Assembly: GCA_964540815.1 (NCBI GenBank)
Contig: CAZIOH010000023.1
Location: 1 to 64,000, forward strand
Direction of reading: 5' to 3'
DNA from: CAZIOH01 sp964540815
GTDB lineage: Bacteria > Myxococcota_A > Polyangia > Fen-1088
DNA: 64,000 bases
This document shows, one piece after another, positions 54,149-63,098 of the stretch. The notes under the pieces are model-generated. The model worked only from the letters and a program-made list of their open reading frames with translations. It made no database searches and was not told the origin of the DNA. Numbering within the stretch: the stretch's first letter is position 1; the number at the start of each line of letters is the position of its first letter. A program made the position numbers and the translations under genes.

Positions 54149-56173
54149 ATGCCTTTCGCAAGCCATTTCCCCGCCTTGCTCCCGCGCCGTGCGGGCCGGA
54201 CCCTCGCGCGTGCCCTCTCGAGGGACCGCGCGCGAGCCCCCTCCGGGCCGGGGCGGCTCGCCGCGCACCGCGCCGCCGGGGCGAGGGCGACGGCGCTGGT
54301 GACGGCGCTGGTGACGCTGACGTCGGGTGCCTGCGGGCGGTCGACCCTGGTGGGCCCGGCCGCGACCCACGATCTCACTGGAACGGTCGTCGACCCGGAT
54401 GATCGGCCACTCGGCGGGGCGGCCCTCGAGCTCGGCAACGATCCGCCGGACGGGCGCATCCCGATGGCGACCGCCCGCACCGATGCGACCGGCGCGTTCC
54501 GGCTGCGGCGGATCCCCCCCGGCGCGTTCCGGCTGACCGCCAGCCGGCGGGGCGCCGTCACGGCCGCGTTGCACGTCGACGTCGGAGCCAGCGGCGACGC
54601 GCACGGGGCGCACCCCGTGCGCATGGTGCTGGTCCCGGCGGAGGCCCTGGCGGGCACCGTCGAGGATGCCGTCGGGGCGCCCGTCCCCCTGGCCCGGGTG
54701 CTGGTGCTCGCCGACTCCGGCGCCCAGGGGGCGGTGGTCCCCACCCGCGCGGCCGATGCGGGGGGCCACTTCCGCTTCGAAGGTCTCGCGGCGGGCGTCT
54801 ACCGGCTGCTCATCGAGGCCCCCGGGCTCGGCACGTCGGTGGCGGCCCACGTCGCGGTCCCCGATGAATCGGTCCGGGTCGTTCTCCCCGGCGAGAGCCG
54901 CTTCATCCGGGGGCGGGTGGTGCACGACGGACGCCCGGTCCTCGGGGCGCGGGTGCTGCTCGCCGGCGAGACGCTGTCCGAGCCACGCCGGACCGAGACC
55001 GATGCCGAGGGCTTCTTCATCTTCGGCGGGCTCGGCCCGGGGGCGTACGCCTTGCGCGCCGACTCGGGAGGCCTCGTCTCGGTGGTGCTCACCAACGTCA
55101 TTCTCGACCGGCTGGACCGCCGAACCGCCGACGTGGCCCTGGTGCTTGGCCCAGGGCTGTTCTTGCGCGGCCAGGTGCGCGACGATGCCGGGCAGCCAGT
55201 CGAGGGGGCCGAGGTGTCCCTCGACACCGTCCCGTCGTGGGGAATGGTAGAGATCGTTGCCGCCGATCGGCACGGGGCCTGGGCGACCAGCGCCTTGCCG
55301 GCGGGGCGCTATCAGCTCGAGGCGCGACGCCCGGGATACGTCTCCCGCCGGATGGCCACCGTCGAGCTCGGGATGGCCCCATCCGCGGCCGCCGTCGCGA
55401 CGAGCAGCCCCTGGTCCTCGGTCACGCACGAGGTTCCCCTCGAGCTCGTGCGCACCGCCGAGCTCCACGGACGGGTGGTCGACGAGGCGGGCGCCCCGGT
55501 GTCGGGAGCGCGCGTCGAGCCGCAGCTGGCCGACCTCGAAGAGCTGGGCGTGATCTCGACGCCGCTTCCGCTGGCCGCCGAGGCGGCCGCCCTGCCGGTC
55601 GGGCTCGCGGCCCCGCGCGCGGCGAGCTCGGGCGGCCCGGGACCGCGCGGCGGCGCGACCTCGATCGGCGTCGGGAGCGTGGTCACGGGAGAGGACGGGA
55701 CGTTTCGGCTGACCGGGCTTGGCCCTGGGCAGGTGCGGGTGGCGATCTCCCAGGTCGAGGCGACCCCGTTCCGGACGTTGCCGCTCGAGCTCGCTCCAGG
55801 GCAGCGGCGGGAGCTCGGGAACATCGCCTTGCACCGCGCGATTCGCCTCTCGGGGCGGGTGGTTGGTCCGGACGGATCACCGGTGGCGGGCGCGCGGGTC
55901 AGCGCCAGCCTGACGTCCACCCCGAGCGATGCGCCCGCGTCCACCGCCACCGCTCCCGCCACCGTCACCGTCACGGCCCCGGGGCTGCGCTCCGGGAGCG
56001 GGCTCGATTTCTTCACGGTCAGCGACGAGGCGGGACGCTTCTCGCTGCCTCTGCGCCGTGGTGCCTTCCGGGTGATCGCCTCGGCTCCGCGCCAGCCGGT
56101 CGCCGTCGCGCTGGTCGAGCTCGCGCCCGATCGCCCCCCACCGGCCCCCATCACGCTGCGCTTGCCTCACTGA
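54149..56173 (+). CDS. Secreted multi-domain carboxypeptidase-regulatory-like protein
   Basis: 674 aa from ATG 54149 (a GTG at 54146 is also in frame). After an unusually long basic N-terminus, a hydrophobic segment ends TSGACGR, a possible lipobox at Cys62. Six similar beta-sandwich units follow: openings LTGTVVD, LAGTVED, IRGRVVH, LRGQVRD, LHGRVVD and LSGRVVG, each with D/E-x-x-G-x-P(V/L) and a closing FRL/YRL strand. This is the CarboxypepD_reg/SpaA-like fold common on myxobacterial surfaces. A Val-Thr/Ala-Thr stretch near residue 610 is simple-repeat-derived. The function is unknown, possibly structural or adhesive. Confidence 0.8.
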   Translation: MPFASHFPALLPRRAGRTLARALSRDRARAPSGPGRLAAHRAAGARATALVTALVTLTSGACGRSTLVGPAATHDLTGTVVDPDDRPLGGAALELGNDPPDGRIPMATARTDATGAFRLRRIPPGAFRLTASRRGAVTAALHVDVGASGDAHGAHPVRMVLVPAEALAGTVEDAVGAPVPLARVLVLADSGAQGAVVPTRAADAGGHFRFEGLAAGVYRLLIEAPGLGTSVAAHVAVPDESVRVVLPGESRFIRGRVVHDGRPVLGARVLLAGETLSEPRRTETDAEGFFIFGGLGPGAYALRADSGGLVSVVLTNVILDRLDRRTADVALVLGPGLFLRGQVRDDAGQPVEGAEVSLDTVPSWGMVEIVAADRHGAWATSALPAGRYQLEARRPGYVSRRMATVELGMAPSAAAVATSSPWSSVTHEVPLELVRTAELHGRVVDEAGAPVSGARVEPQLADLEELGVISTPLPLAAEAAALPVGLAAPRAASSGGPGPRGGATSIGVGSVVTGEDGTFRLTGLGPGQVRVAISQVEATPFRTLPLELAPGQRRELGNIALHRAIRLSGRVVGPDGSPVAGARVSASLTSTPSDAPASTATAPATVTVTAPGLRSGSGLDFFTVSDEAGRFSLPLRRGAFRVIASAPRQPVAVALVELAPDRPPPAPITLRLPH

Positions 56174-57252
56174 GCGGTCATCCCATCCTCGGTCGTCGGG
56201 CCGACCGGGTGGCCCCGCCGCCGGCGCGACCGCGCGACCAGCACCAGGGCCACCGAGAGACCCAGGGATGGCGCGCCCGCAGCATCATCTTGTCGCTGTT
56301 GACGGCCCGGGTACGGCGCTCGGCGGGAGCCAGCTCCGCGCCTCGTGCCCGGATCGGCGGCGGCGCGACAGGCACACCCCGCGGGGTTCGCGGGCAGGGA
56401 ATAGTCGTGGGGATCGCGGCCGAGCGCGTAGATGTCGCAGACGGCGGCGAAGTCGTCGGGCGAGAGCGTGCGCAGGCCGAGATCGCCCGGGGTGGAAGAG
56501 GGAAACATGGTGGCCGCCCGCACCGAGGCCGGAGCATCCCGACAGTTGACGGTCGGAGCGCCGGTGTCGTCGAGCGGCAGCGGGTCGGGAGCCTGGCCGA
56601 GATAGCACGGGTGATCGAGGCCGATGAAGTGTCCCATCTCGTGGGTGAGGGCGTTCTGGACGTCCTGCCCATGCGGGATCGAGACGACCGTGAGATCCCC
56701 CCACACGTCGTCGACCCCGTTGATCTCGATGTCGGCGTCCAGGATCTCGCCGGTCTTCTTCAGCGTGGTGAGGGTGGTCAGCGCGAGCGCGTTCGGATCG
56801 TAACAGGGCGTCGCTTGGGCTCCGCTCGTGGGGTCACAGCCCCAGACGTCCGTGCGCATGACCACCACGTTGCGCTGATCGTTTGCCGTCACCGCCGCCG
56901 TCACCGTGGCGTCGAGCGCGCGGGAAGCGTCGGCCACCGAGAAGTCGAGCTCGAGGTAGGAACACCCACCGAGCCCCGGGGCGCGGCGGTCCCACGCCGC
57001 CACCGCGGCCTGCATCGCCCCGCGCATCTGCTCGCGCGTCATGTTCTCGAGGTCCTGGGGATATCCCTCGATGCGCACCCGGCTTTGGAACCAGGCATAG
57101 GGCGCCCCGAGGCCGGTCTCGTAGCGCACGTAGCCCGCGGCCGAGCGCGACAGGCCGGTGGCGAGCAGCAGCACCGTGAGCGCGAGCAGCCTGGCCGCGC
57201 ATCGCGCCATCGGCGGAACGGGGCCTCCGGCGGCGCGCGACACCCGTCTCAT
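56167..57252 (-). CDS. Secreted zinc metalloprotease with MYXO-CTERM-like tail
   Basis: 361 aa from ATG 57252 (ATG 57210 also possible; the signal peptide is ALTVLLLATGLSRSAAG). A metzincin site HEMGHFIGLDH (residues about 210-220) gives the HExxHxxGxxH zinc ligands; a conserved ATMFPSS (Met-turn-like) follows. The C-terminus has GCACRAA, then a linker, a short hydrophobic stretch (SLGLSVALVLVA) and RSRRRRG. This is the order of the MYXO-CTERM sorting signal, although the linker between Cys and helix is long. Its target is unknown. It forms a pair with the gene just upstream (18 bp). Confidence 0.85.
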   Translation of the reverse strand: MRRVSRAAGGPVPPMARCAARLLALTVLLLATGLSRSAAGYVRYETGLGAPYAWFQSRVRIEGYPQDLENMTREQMRGAMQAAVAAWDRRAPGLGGCSYLELDFSVADASRALDATVTAAVTANDQRNVVVMRTDVWGCDPTSGAQATPCYDPNALALTTLTTLKKTGEILDADIEINGVDDVWGDLTVVSIPHGQDVQNALTHEMGHFIGLDHPCYLGQAPDPLPLDDTGAPTVNCRDAPASVRAATMFPSSTPGDLGLRTLSPDDFAAVCDIYALGRDPHDYSLPANPAGCACRAAADPGTRRGAGSRRAPYPGRQQRQDDAAGAPSLGLSVALVLVARSRRRRGHPVGPTTEDGMTAQ

Positions 57253-57270
57253 CGCTCGAGTGCCCCGGAC

Positions 57271-58053
57271 TCAGGGCGCGGCGGCCGACATGAGTCGCAG
57301 CACCTCGGCCTTCATGACGTCGAGCGCGACCGGCGCCCGGGGACTGACCGGAGAAATCGCCGTCGCCGCCGGGGGAAGGGCGCTCACGGGGAGCCGGCTG
57401 CCCGCGGCGATCTGCTGGGTGGTGGTCGGCGGTCGCACCGGCGCGGTGGCGCGCGGCACCAGCTTGACCTCCCCCAGCGCCGGCGGCGCCACGGTCCAGC
57501 GCCTGGTCGTCGACTCGAAGGTCAGCGGATGCAACCCCTGCGACATCCCCACCACCTGCGCGTGCGTGGCCTGCCCGCGCAGGAAGACCAGGGAACGCGT
57601 CCCCGGGACGAAGCGGCTCATCCCCATCACCACCATGCTGATGTCGCCAACCGTCCCACCCGGCTGCACGATGGTGAGCGAGGTGGGTGCCTGTGCCGGT
57701 GTCGAGGTCGTGCCGCCGGAGCCGACGCCGCTCGGCGGCGAGGACTTCCACAGGTCGACCACCCCGAGCTCGATGGTCGAATAGATGCGTTCGTGCTTCG
57801 CGTCCCACTCGGAGCGCACCGACCTGACATCGACCACGGCGATGTGATCGGCCTGCTGGACCAGGTCAGGCAGCTCGAGGGCCACCATGATGGAGGCGCG
57901 GGCACGCCCGCCGCCCGGTCCGAGCGCGAGGCCAAGCCACACCGTCGCCACGCCCACAACCATCCCGAGGTTCCGCGCGCGGCGCCGGGTCACCACCCGG
58001 GCCCGGGCACGACCGTTGCTCCCAATCGGTGACGAGATCGACGGTGAAGGCAT
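57271..58053 (-). CDS. Secreted hypothetical protein paired with the metalloprotease
   Basis: 260 aa from ATG 58053 (SD GAGGAG). An N-terminal basic/hydrophobic signal (VVGVATVWLGLALGP) precedes ASIMVALELPDLVQQADHIAVVDVRSVRSEW, a beta-strand domain with Val-rich segments, followed by a Pro/Thr-rich stretch and a helical end. The protein has no familiar enzyme motif. It lies upstream of and close to the protease, so it may be a partner, chaperone or substrate; the evidence is only co-location. Confidence 0.65.
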   Translation of the reverse strand: MPSPSISSPIGSNGRARARVVTRRRARNLGMVVGVATVWLGLALGPGGGRARASIMVALELPDLVQQADHIAVVDVRSVRSEWDAKHERIYSTIELGVVDLWKSSPPSGVGSGGTTSTPAQAPTSLTIVQPGGTVGDISMVVMGMSRFVPGTRSLVFLRGQATHAQVVGMSQGLHPLTFESTTRRWTVAPPALGEVKLVPRATAPVRPPTTTQQIAAGSRLPVSALPPAATAISPVSPRAPVALDVMKAEVLRLMSAAAP

Positions 58054-58193
58054 GGCTCTCCTCGGAGTATATCCCCCTTTCATCGGCAGGTGGTGGGTGG
58101 GCCTGAATCGCCGCCGGTTTCGACCTTTCGGATGTGACGGCCGGTGTCGTCGTTTGATTCACAGATCGGAGTTTTGTGGTAAAGACGGGCGCC

Positions 58194-60677
58194 ATGACTT
58201 TTCTGGAGGCGGCGCTCGAGATCCTGAAGCGCGAAGGTAAGCCTCTGCATTTCAAGGAGCTCACCGAGCGTGCGATGACGAAGAAGCTGTTGACCTTCGT
58301 CGGACGCACCCCCGAGCTCTCCATGCAGACGCAGTTGACGGCAGCGATCAAGAAAGCTCCGGGGAATCCGTTCGTCCGGGTGAAGCCCGGGACGTTCGGG
58401 CTCCTGCGCTATCCCGAGATGCCTCCGGAAGAGCCGACCAAGGCCGAGCCCGTCGCGGCGCCGGCCGGAGGGACGGCCAGGTCGGGGGCGGGTGGCGAGA
58501 AGTCCACCAGCGACAAGTCCTCGAGTCGGGCCAGTGACCGGCGCAAGGAGGACAGGGACGGCAAGGACGACAAACAGAACAAGGAGAACAAGGACGCCAA
58601 GGACACGCGTGCGCCGGAGGCGGAAGGCGACGCCGAGCGCGGCCGTCGGCGACGGCGGCGTGGCGGACGCGGGGCGCGGGGAGCCACCGACGGTGAGGCC
58701 GATGCGGCCCCGGCGACGGCGCCCAAGACCGCGGGAGGCGTGGGCGCCTCCACCCGATCGTCTCGGTCGTCATCCTCCTCGGGCTCGGCCGAGACACATG
58801 GACGTCGCGGCGGAAGCGCGGGTGCCTCCAGCGGCACGGCGGGCTCGACCGCCGGTTCGACCTCGAGCGCCGCGGGCCGCGATGAGGAGCGGACCGAGGG
58901 CGTAGGGGGCGAGGCGCATGGGCAGGTGCGCACCCATTCTCGGGATCGCGAGCTTGCACGGGAGCGCGAGCAGGCGCGAGAGCAGGCGATGGAGACATCG
59001 CGGGCGGAGGGTCAGAGCGACCATCCCGACGAGCACATGGACGAGCCGTCGGTCGGTGGGCTTTCGGCCGAGGCACGGGCCGCCGCTCTGGCCGAGACGG
59101 GCGTCCTCGAAGGGGATCAGGACGACGACGGCGAGGACGGCGACAACGAGACCGACGATGAGGCCGGAGATGACGGCGGGCTCGACGCCGACGCCGACCA
59201 GGAGTCGGGGGACGCCTTCGGCGAGCCAGCCAGGCGCGAGCCCGGCAGGAACGCGTCGGCGGCCACGGGTGCCTTCGGAGGCCGTGGCGATGCCGAGGCG
59301 GTGGGCGCCGGCGAGGACGATGACGAGGACACCGAGAGCCAGACCGGTGTCGAGGGCCCTCCCGGCGGTACCGCATTCGGCGCGCGCCCTGGCGAGCGCG
59401 CGAGCAGCCCCGAGGGCGAGCTCGGCGCGGCGGAGGGCGAGGGCCCAGGCGAAGCCGGCGACGACGGTCCCGAAGGCGAGGGAGATGCCGCCCTGGGAGA
59501 CGCCGGCGACGAATCCGCGCGCCGACGGCGGCGCCGGCGGCGTCGTCGTCGCGGGGGCAACGGCGAGGGACTTCCAGGCCAGCCAGGCCAGCTCGGTGAG
59601 GACCGCGCGACTGGCGGAGGCGGTGGCATCGGCGCGGGCGCGTTCGAGGGCGGTCCGTCCGGCGGCGGTCTGTCCGCAGACGCGAGCGACTCCCGAGGGC
59701 AAATCTCCGCCGGCGGCGGATCTTCGATGGGATTCTCCGGCTCGGGCTCGACCTCCTCGGGCTTCTCGCCGGCGGCCGGCTCGGCATCGACCACCGGCAC
59801 CTCGGCGGCCCTCGAGGGCAGCGGAGCTCCCGCGGGCGGAGCGACCTCGGTCGGCGGCGCGGCGGGGGCGGGTGGGACCGACGCCAACGGACAGTCCTCG
59901 GTGCGCAAGATCCTGGCGCCGATCGATGCCGCCATCGAGGTCCTGCGCGGACAGCCGCCGGGCCGCGGGGTCCATGTTCGACAGATCGCCGACAGCGCCA
60001 TTCGCAAGCGACTGATTCACGGCGAGCCCAACGAGGCCTGGCGGGTGGTGCGCACCGCGCTCGCGACCGAGGCCAAGCACCGCCTGCGCAATGGCATGCG
60101 ACCGCGGGTTCGCTCGGCGGGCAGCGGGCTGTTCGCGCTCGCGCGTCGGCCGCCGGAGGCCGAGCTCGAGAAGGCCGAGCACGTGTTCGGCGAGGCCCGT
60201 CGCGCGCTCCGCGAGCGGACCATGGCGGCGCTCGAGAAACGCCTCGCCGAGTTGCCGCCCGGGGCGTTCGAGGCGCTGGCGCGGGTCCTCCTGCAGCGAG
60301 AGGGGTTCGGCCCCACGACCTTCGTCAAGCGGGTCGAAGGCACGATCTACGTCGAGGCCCTGCGCGGACGCGGGTCGCGGCCTTCCCGATGTCTCATCGC
60401 GCTGCGCTCGGGCGCCGCCTCGGCGGGGCGCCGGGCCATCGGCGAGCTGCGGGCCGGGATCCGGGCGCGCAACCAGGACGAAGGGGTGCTCATGCTCTGC
60501 GGGCGCCTGGCGGACGATGCCATCGCCGAGTGGAGGCAGCCTGGGCCGCCGCTCGAGATCGTGGACGGCGCCGCCCTGGCCGAGACCTGCGCCCGCCACG
60601 GGGTGGGCGTTCAGACCGCAACGGTGGTGGTGGACTTCGTGGACGGCGACTTCTTCGCCGAGCTCTCGGAAGGTTGA
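58194..60677 (+). CDS. HARE-HTH / disordered / Mrr-like nuclease-fold protein
   Basis: 827 aa from ATG 58194 (GTG 58176 also in frame). Residues 1-75 match a HARE (HB1/ASXL) winged helix: FLEAALEILKREGKPLHFKELTERAM...PGTFGLL. Residues about 80-565 are a low-complexity Gly/Asp/Glu/Ser/Arg region with short basic (RRRRRRGG) and acidic (DDDGEDGDNETDD) patches. Residues about 570-650 form a second HARE-like helix set (IDAAIEVLRGQPPGRGVHVRQIADSAI...GLFALAR). Residues 655-827 resemble the Mrr endonuclease fold: PGAFEALARVLLQREGFG, ELRAGIRARNQDEGVLM, IVDGAALAETCARHGVGV. The usual D...QxK residues are replaced (VEGTIYV, LIALRSG), so cleavage is doubtful. It is adjacent to lipB. Confidence 0.75.
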   Translation: MTFLEAALEILKREGKPLHFKELTERAMTKKLLTFVGRTPELSMQTQLTAAIKKAPGNPFVRVKPGTFGLLRYPEMPPEEPTKAEPVAAPAGGTARSGAGGEKSTSDKSSSRASDRRKEDRDGKDDKQNKENKDAKDTRAPEAEGDAERGRRRRRRGGRGARGATDGEADAAPATAPKTAGGVGASTRSSRSSSSSGSAETHGRRGGSAGASSGTAGSTAGSTSSAAGRDEERTEGVGGEAHGQVRTHSRDRELAREREQAREQAMETSRAEGQSDHPDEHMDEPSVGGLSAEARAAALAETGVLEGDQDDDGEDGDNETDDEAGDDGGLDADADQESGDAFGEPARREPGRNASAATGAFGGRGDAEAVGAGEDDDEDTESQTGVEGPPGGTAFGARPGERASSPEGELGAAEGEGPGEAGDDGPEGEGDAALGDAGDESARRRRRRRRRRRGGNGEGLPGQPGQLGEDRATGGGGGIGAGAFEGGPSGGGLSADASDSRGQISAGGGSSMGFSGSGSTSSGFSPAAGSASTTGTSAALEGSGAPAGGATSVGGAAGAGGTDANGQSSVRKILAPIDAAIEVLRGQPPGRGVHVRQIADSAIRKRLIHGEPNEAWRVVRTALATEAKHRLRNGMRPRVRSAGSGLFALARRPPEAELEKAEHVFGEARRALRERTMAALEKRLAELPPGAFEALARVLLQREGFGPTTFVKRVEGTIYVEALRGRGSRPSRCLIALRSGAASAGRRAIGELRAGIRARNQDEGVLMLCGRLADDAIAEWRQPGPPLEIVDGAALAETCARHGVGVQTATVVVDFVDGDFFAELSEG

Positions 60678-60702
60678 GCTGAGCTGAGCTGAGCCGAGCG
60701 GA
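60676..60702 (+). repeat. Tandem TGAGC pentamer repeat
   Basis: Consecutive TGAGC units run from the stop of the HARE gene to the GTG of lipB. Similar TGAGC/GTGAGC tracts occur at 25351-25386 and 34541-34580. Confidence 0.7.
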
Positions 60703-61578
60703 GTGAGTCGAGTCGGTCTGGACGGGCGGATCCCGGCGGGCGCGTGGAGCTGGCTCGGGCGGGCGCCGTTCGCCGAGACGGCCGAGCTGCAAGAGCGCCT
60801 GCGCCGCGCGCAGCTCGCCGGAGCGGCCGGCGACACCCTGCTCGTGCTCGAGCACGATCCGGTGATCACGCTCGGGCGGGCGGCCGACCCCGCCCATGTG
60901 CTCGCGTCCGCCGACGAGCTGGCGCGCGACGGCATCGCGGTGGCGCGGGCGACCCGGGGCGGCGACGTGACCTACCACGGGCCGGGGCAGATCGTGGCCT
61001 ACCCGGTGGTGCGGCTGCGGTCCGGGGTGCGGGCCCACGTGCGCGCGATGGCGGCGGCGATCCTCGATCTTCTGGGGGACTGGGGCATCGAGGGCCACTA
61101 TCGCGACGACGCGCCAGGGGTGTGGGTCACGCGCGACGGGCGCCCGGCGAAGATCGCGGCCTTCGGCATCAACGTCCATCACCGGATCGCCGTGCACGGG
61201 CTGGCCTTCAATCTGTGTCCTCGCCTCGATCACTTCGCCCGCATCGTGCCCTGCGGTCTGACCGGGGTGGCCGTCACGTCGGTGGCCGAGCTCCTCTCGG
61301 AGCGCGGCGCCTCCGCCTGCGCCTCCGCTTCTGCCTCTGCCTTTGCCTCCACCTCCAGCTCTGCCTCTGTCTCTGCTTCTGCCTGTGGCTCCGTCTCCAC
61401 CTCCGCCTCGACCTCCACCAGCCCGACAACCTCCACTGGATCGGCTGCCGACGAATGGCCGACGCCGTTCACCTCGGCCGAGCGGCTGGCGCGCGCGCTC
61501 GGCGAGCGACTCGGGATCGCGTTTCGACGCACGACCGACCCAACGGAATTGCTTTGCAAGACAACATCCCTAGAATGA
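60703..61578 (+). CDS. lipB: Octanoyl-[ACP]:protein N-octanoyltransferase (lipoate)
   Basis: 291 aa from GTG 60703. Transfers octanoate from ACP to lipoyl domains. RGGDVTYHGPGQIVAYPVVRL with the conserved His, the catalytic Lys in GRPAKIAAFGINV, FNLCPRLDHF, and the Cys in IVPCGLTGVAVTS are the LipB signature. A Ser/Ala/Thr insert of about 45 residues encoded by 61308-61440 then interrupts the C-terminal helix before PFTSAERLARALGERLG. No lipA is in this window. Confidence 0.94.
   Translation: MSRVGLDGRIPAGAWSWLGRAPFAETAELQERLRRAQLAGAAGDTLLVLEHDPVITLGRAADPAHVLASADELARDGIAVARATRGGDVTYHGPGQIVAYPVVRLRSGVRAHVRAMAAAILDLLGDWGIEGHYRDDAPGVWVTRDGRPAKIAAFGINVHHRIAVHGLAFNLCPRLDHFARIVPCGLTGVAVTSVAELLSERGASACASASASAFASTSSSASVSASACGSVSTSASTSTSPTTSTGSAADEWPTPFTSAERLARALGERLGIAFRRTTDPTELLCKTTSLE
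61308..61440 (+). repeat. GCCTCY/CTCTGC hexamer tract in lipB
   Basis: Degenerate GCCTCC, GCCTCT and ACCTCC units code for the Ser/Ala/Thr-rich insert. It is strikingly different in composition from flanking lipB. Confidence 0.8.
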
Positions 61579-61579
61579 A

Positions 61580-62740
61580 TTGGGCGTGCATTCACAAGCT
61601 GGCCTGGCTCGAATCGTCGTGGCGTACAACCGAGACTTCGAGAACGCCGAGGCAGATCCCGAGAACCGAGCGCGCGAGGACGTCGAGAACGTCGCGACCC
61701 ACCTGACGGCCCGGCTCGCAGCCCGCGGCTACGAGGCCATTCCGCTCGGGGTCTACGACGATCTCGCCGAGACCCTGGCCGAGATTCGTCACCTCGCGCC
61801 CGATGTGGTCTTCAACCTCTGCGAGTCGATCTCGGGCGACAGCCGCTTCGAGCCCCTCTTGCCGATGCTGCTCGAGAAGGAGGGGATCGCCTACACTGGC
61901 TCGCCGCCGCTCTCGCTGTCGATGGCGGTGCACAAGCCCAAGGCCAAGGAGATCCTGCGCGCGCGCGGCGTGCCCACGCCCGACTCCTTCGCCACCAGCC
62001 ACGCCGACCCTCAGCCTGGCCCCCAGCGCTGGACCGAGCTGCCGTTTCCGCTGATCGTCAAGCCGGCCCGCGAGGATGCCTCGGTCGGGATCTACAAGGA
62101 GTCGGTGGTGCGCGACGCGACCGCGCTCGGCGCGCGCATCGCCCACGTGCTCTCCCAGTACCGCCAGCCGGCGCTGGTCGAGCAGTACATCGAAGGCCGC
62201 GAGGTCTACGCCTCGCTGCTCGCCGATTCCTCCGGCGAGCCCCAGGTCCTGCCGCTCTACGAGATCGATTTCTCGGGCCTGCCCCCGTCGCATCCGCGCA
62301 TCGTCTCGTTCGAAGGCAAGTGGGTGGAGACCTCGCCCGAGTATGCGGGCACCAAGCCGGTGCGCTGTGAGCTGCCGGAGGACGTGCGGGCCCGGGTCGC
62401 GGCCACCGCCCGGGCCGCCTTCACCGCCCTCGAGCTGCGGGACTACGGTCGGGTGGACATGCGCCTCGGCAACGACGGGATACCCTACGTGATCGACGTC
62501 AACCCGAACTGCGATCTCTCTCACCAGGCGGGGGGCTTCGCCCGCGCGGCGCAGGCGGCCGGACTCACCTATGATGACTTGATCCTGCGAATCCTCCAAC
62601 AGGCGCTAATACGAAAACATGATGCGGATACGATACCCCTCGCGATCCGATCGCGACGGCATCGCCGCCCTGATCCGGCGGGGACCGTTTCGACCGGAGG
62701 AGATCGCCTGCGCTCTCGAACTACTGGACGCAGCGGTTAG
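61580..62740 (+). CDS. D-alanine--D-alanine ligase-like ATP-grasp protein
   Basis: 386 aa from TTG 61580 (GTG 61586 also possible). ATP-grasp blocks are VVFNLCESISGDSRFEPLLPMLLEKEGIAYTGSPPLSLSMAVHKP, IVKPAREDASVGI, LVEQYIEGREVYASLL, and DYGRVDMRLGNDGIPYVIDVNPNCDL, matching the Ddl family's nucleotide and Mg-binding residues. The conserved fold ends near ILQQALIRK; the last ~50 Arg/Ser/Thr-rich residues look like read-through into another frame and overlap the GNAT gene by 122 bp. Another dipeptide ligase is possible. Confidence 0.85.
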   Translation: MGVHSQAGLARIVVAYNRDFENAEADPENRAREDVENVATHLTARLAARGYEAIPLGVYDDLAETLAEIRHLAPDVVFNLCESISGDSRFEPLLPMLLEKEGIAYTGSPPLSLSMAVHKPKAKEILRARGVPTPDSFATSHADPQPGPQRWTELPFPLIVKPAREDASVGIYKESVVRDATALGARIAHVLSQYRQPALVEQYIEGREVYASLLADSSGEPQVLPLYEIDFSGLPPSHPRIVSFEGKWVETSPEYAGTKPVRCELPEDVRARVAATARAAFTALELRDYGRVDMRLGNDGIPYVIDVNPNCDLSHQAGGFARAAQAAGLTYDDLILRILQQALIRKHDADTIPLAIRSRRHRRPDPAGTVSTGGDRLRSRTTGRSG

Positions 62741-63098
62741 CCGCACCGACACCTACGAGGCCCTCCTCAGTGAGGATGCGGTCACGTCGACGCCGCTCGC
62801 CTACGCGTGCTTCGGCGCTACCCCCATGACCGAGGCGACCTTCGATCTCTACTGGATCGCCGTCGCGCCCGAGCACCAGGGCCGAGGCCTCGGCCGCGCG
62901 CTCCTCGCCCACCTCGAGGAGCAGCTCACCCGACGGGGCGCGCGCACCCTGCGCATCGAGACCTCGAGCCTCGAGGGCGCGGGCGGGGCGGCCCGCTTCT
63001 ACGCCCGGCAAGGGTTTTCGGAGGTCGGCCGGATCGACGACTTCTACCGGATGGGCGATCACCTGCTCACCTTTGCCAAGCGCCTGGCCCCGGCATGA
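62619..63098 (+). CDS. GNAT-family N-acetyltransferase
   Basis: 159 aa. Acetyl-CoA motif A: LYWIAVAPEHQGRGLGRALLAHLEEQL (Q/RxxGxG/A), then IETSS and FYARQGFSEVGRIDDFY. The N-terminus MRIRYPSRSDRDGIAALI is a normal GNAT start, so the overlap with the ATP-grasp tail is real but probably not functional on the ligase side. The substrate is unknown. Its stop overlaps the next gene's start (ATGA). Confidence 0.93.
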   Translation: MMRIRYPSRSDRDGIAALIRRGPFRPEEIACALELLDAAVSRTDTYEALLSEDAVTSTPLAYACFGATPMTEATFDLYWIAVAPEHQGRGLGRALLAHLEEQLTRRGARTLRIETSSLEGAGGAARFYARQGFSEVGRIDDFYRMGDHLLTFAKRLAPA

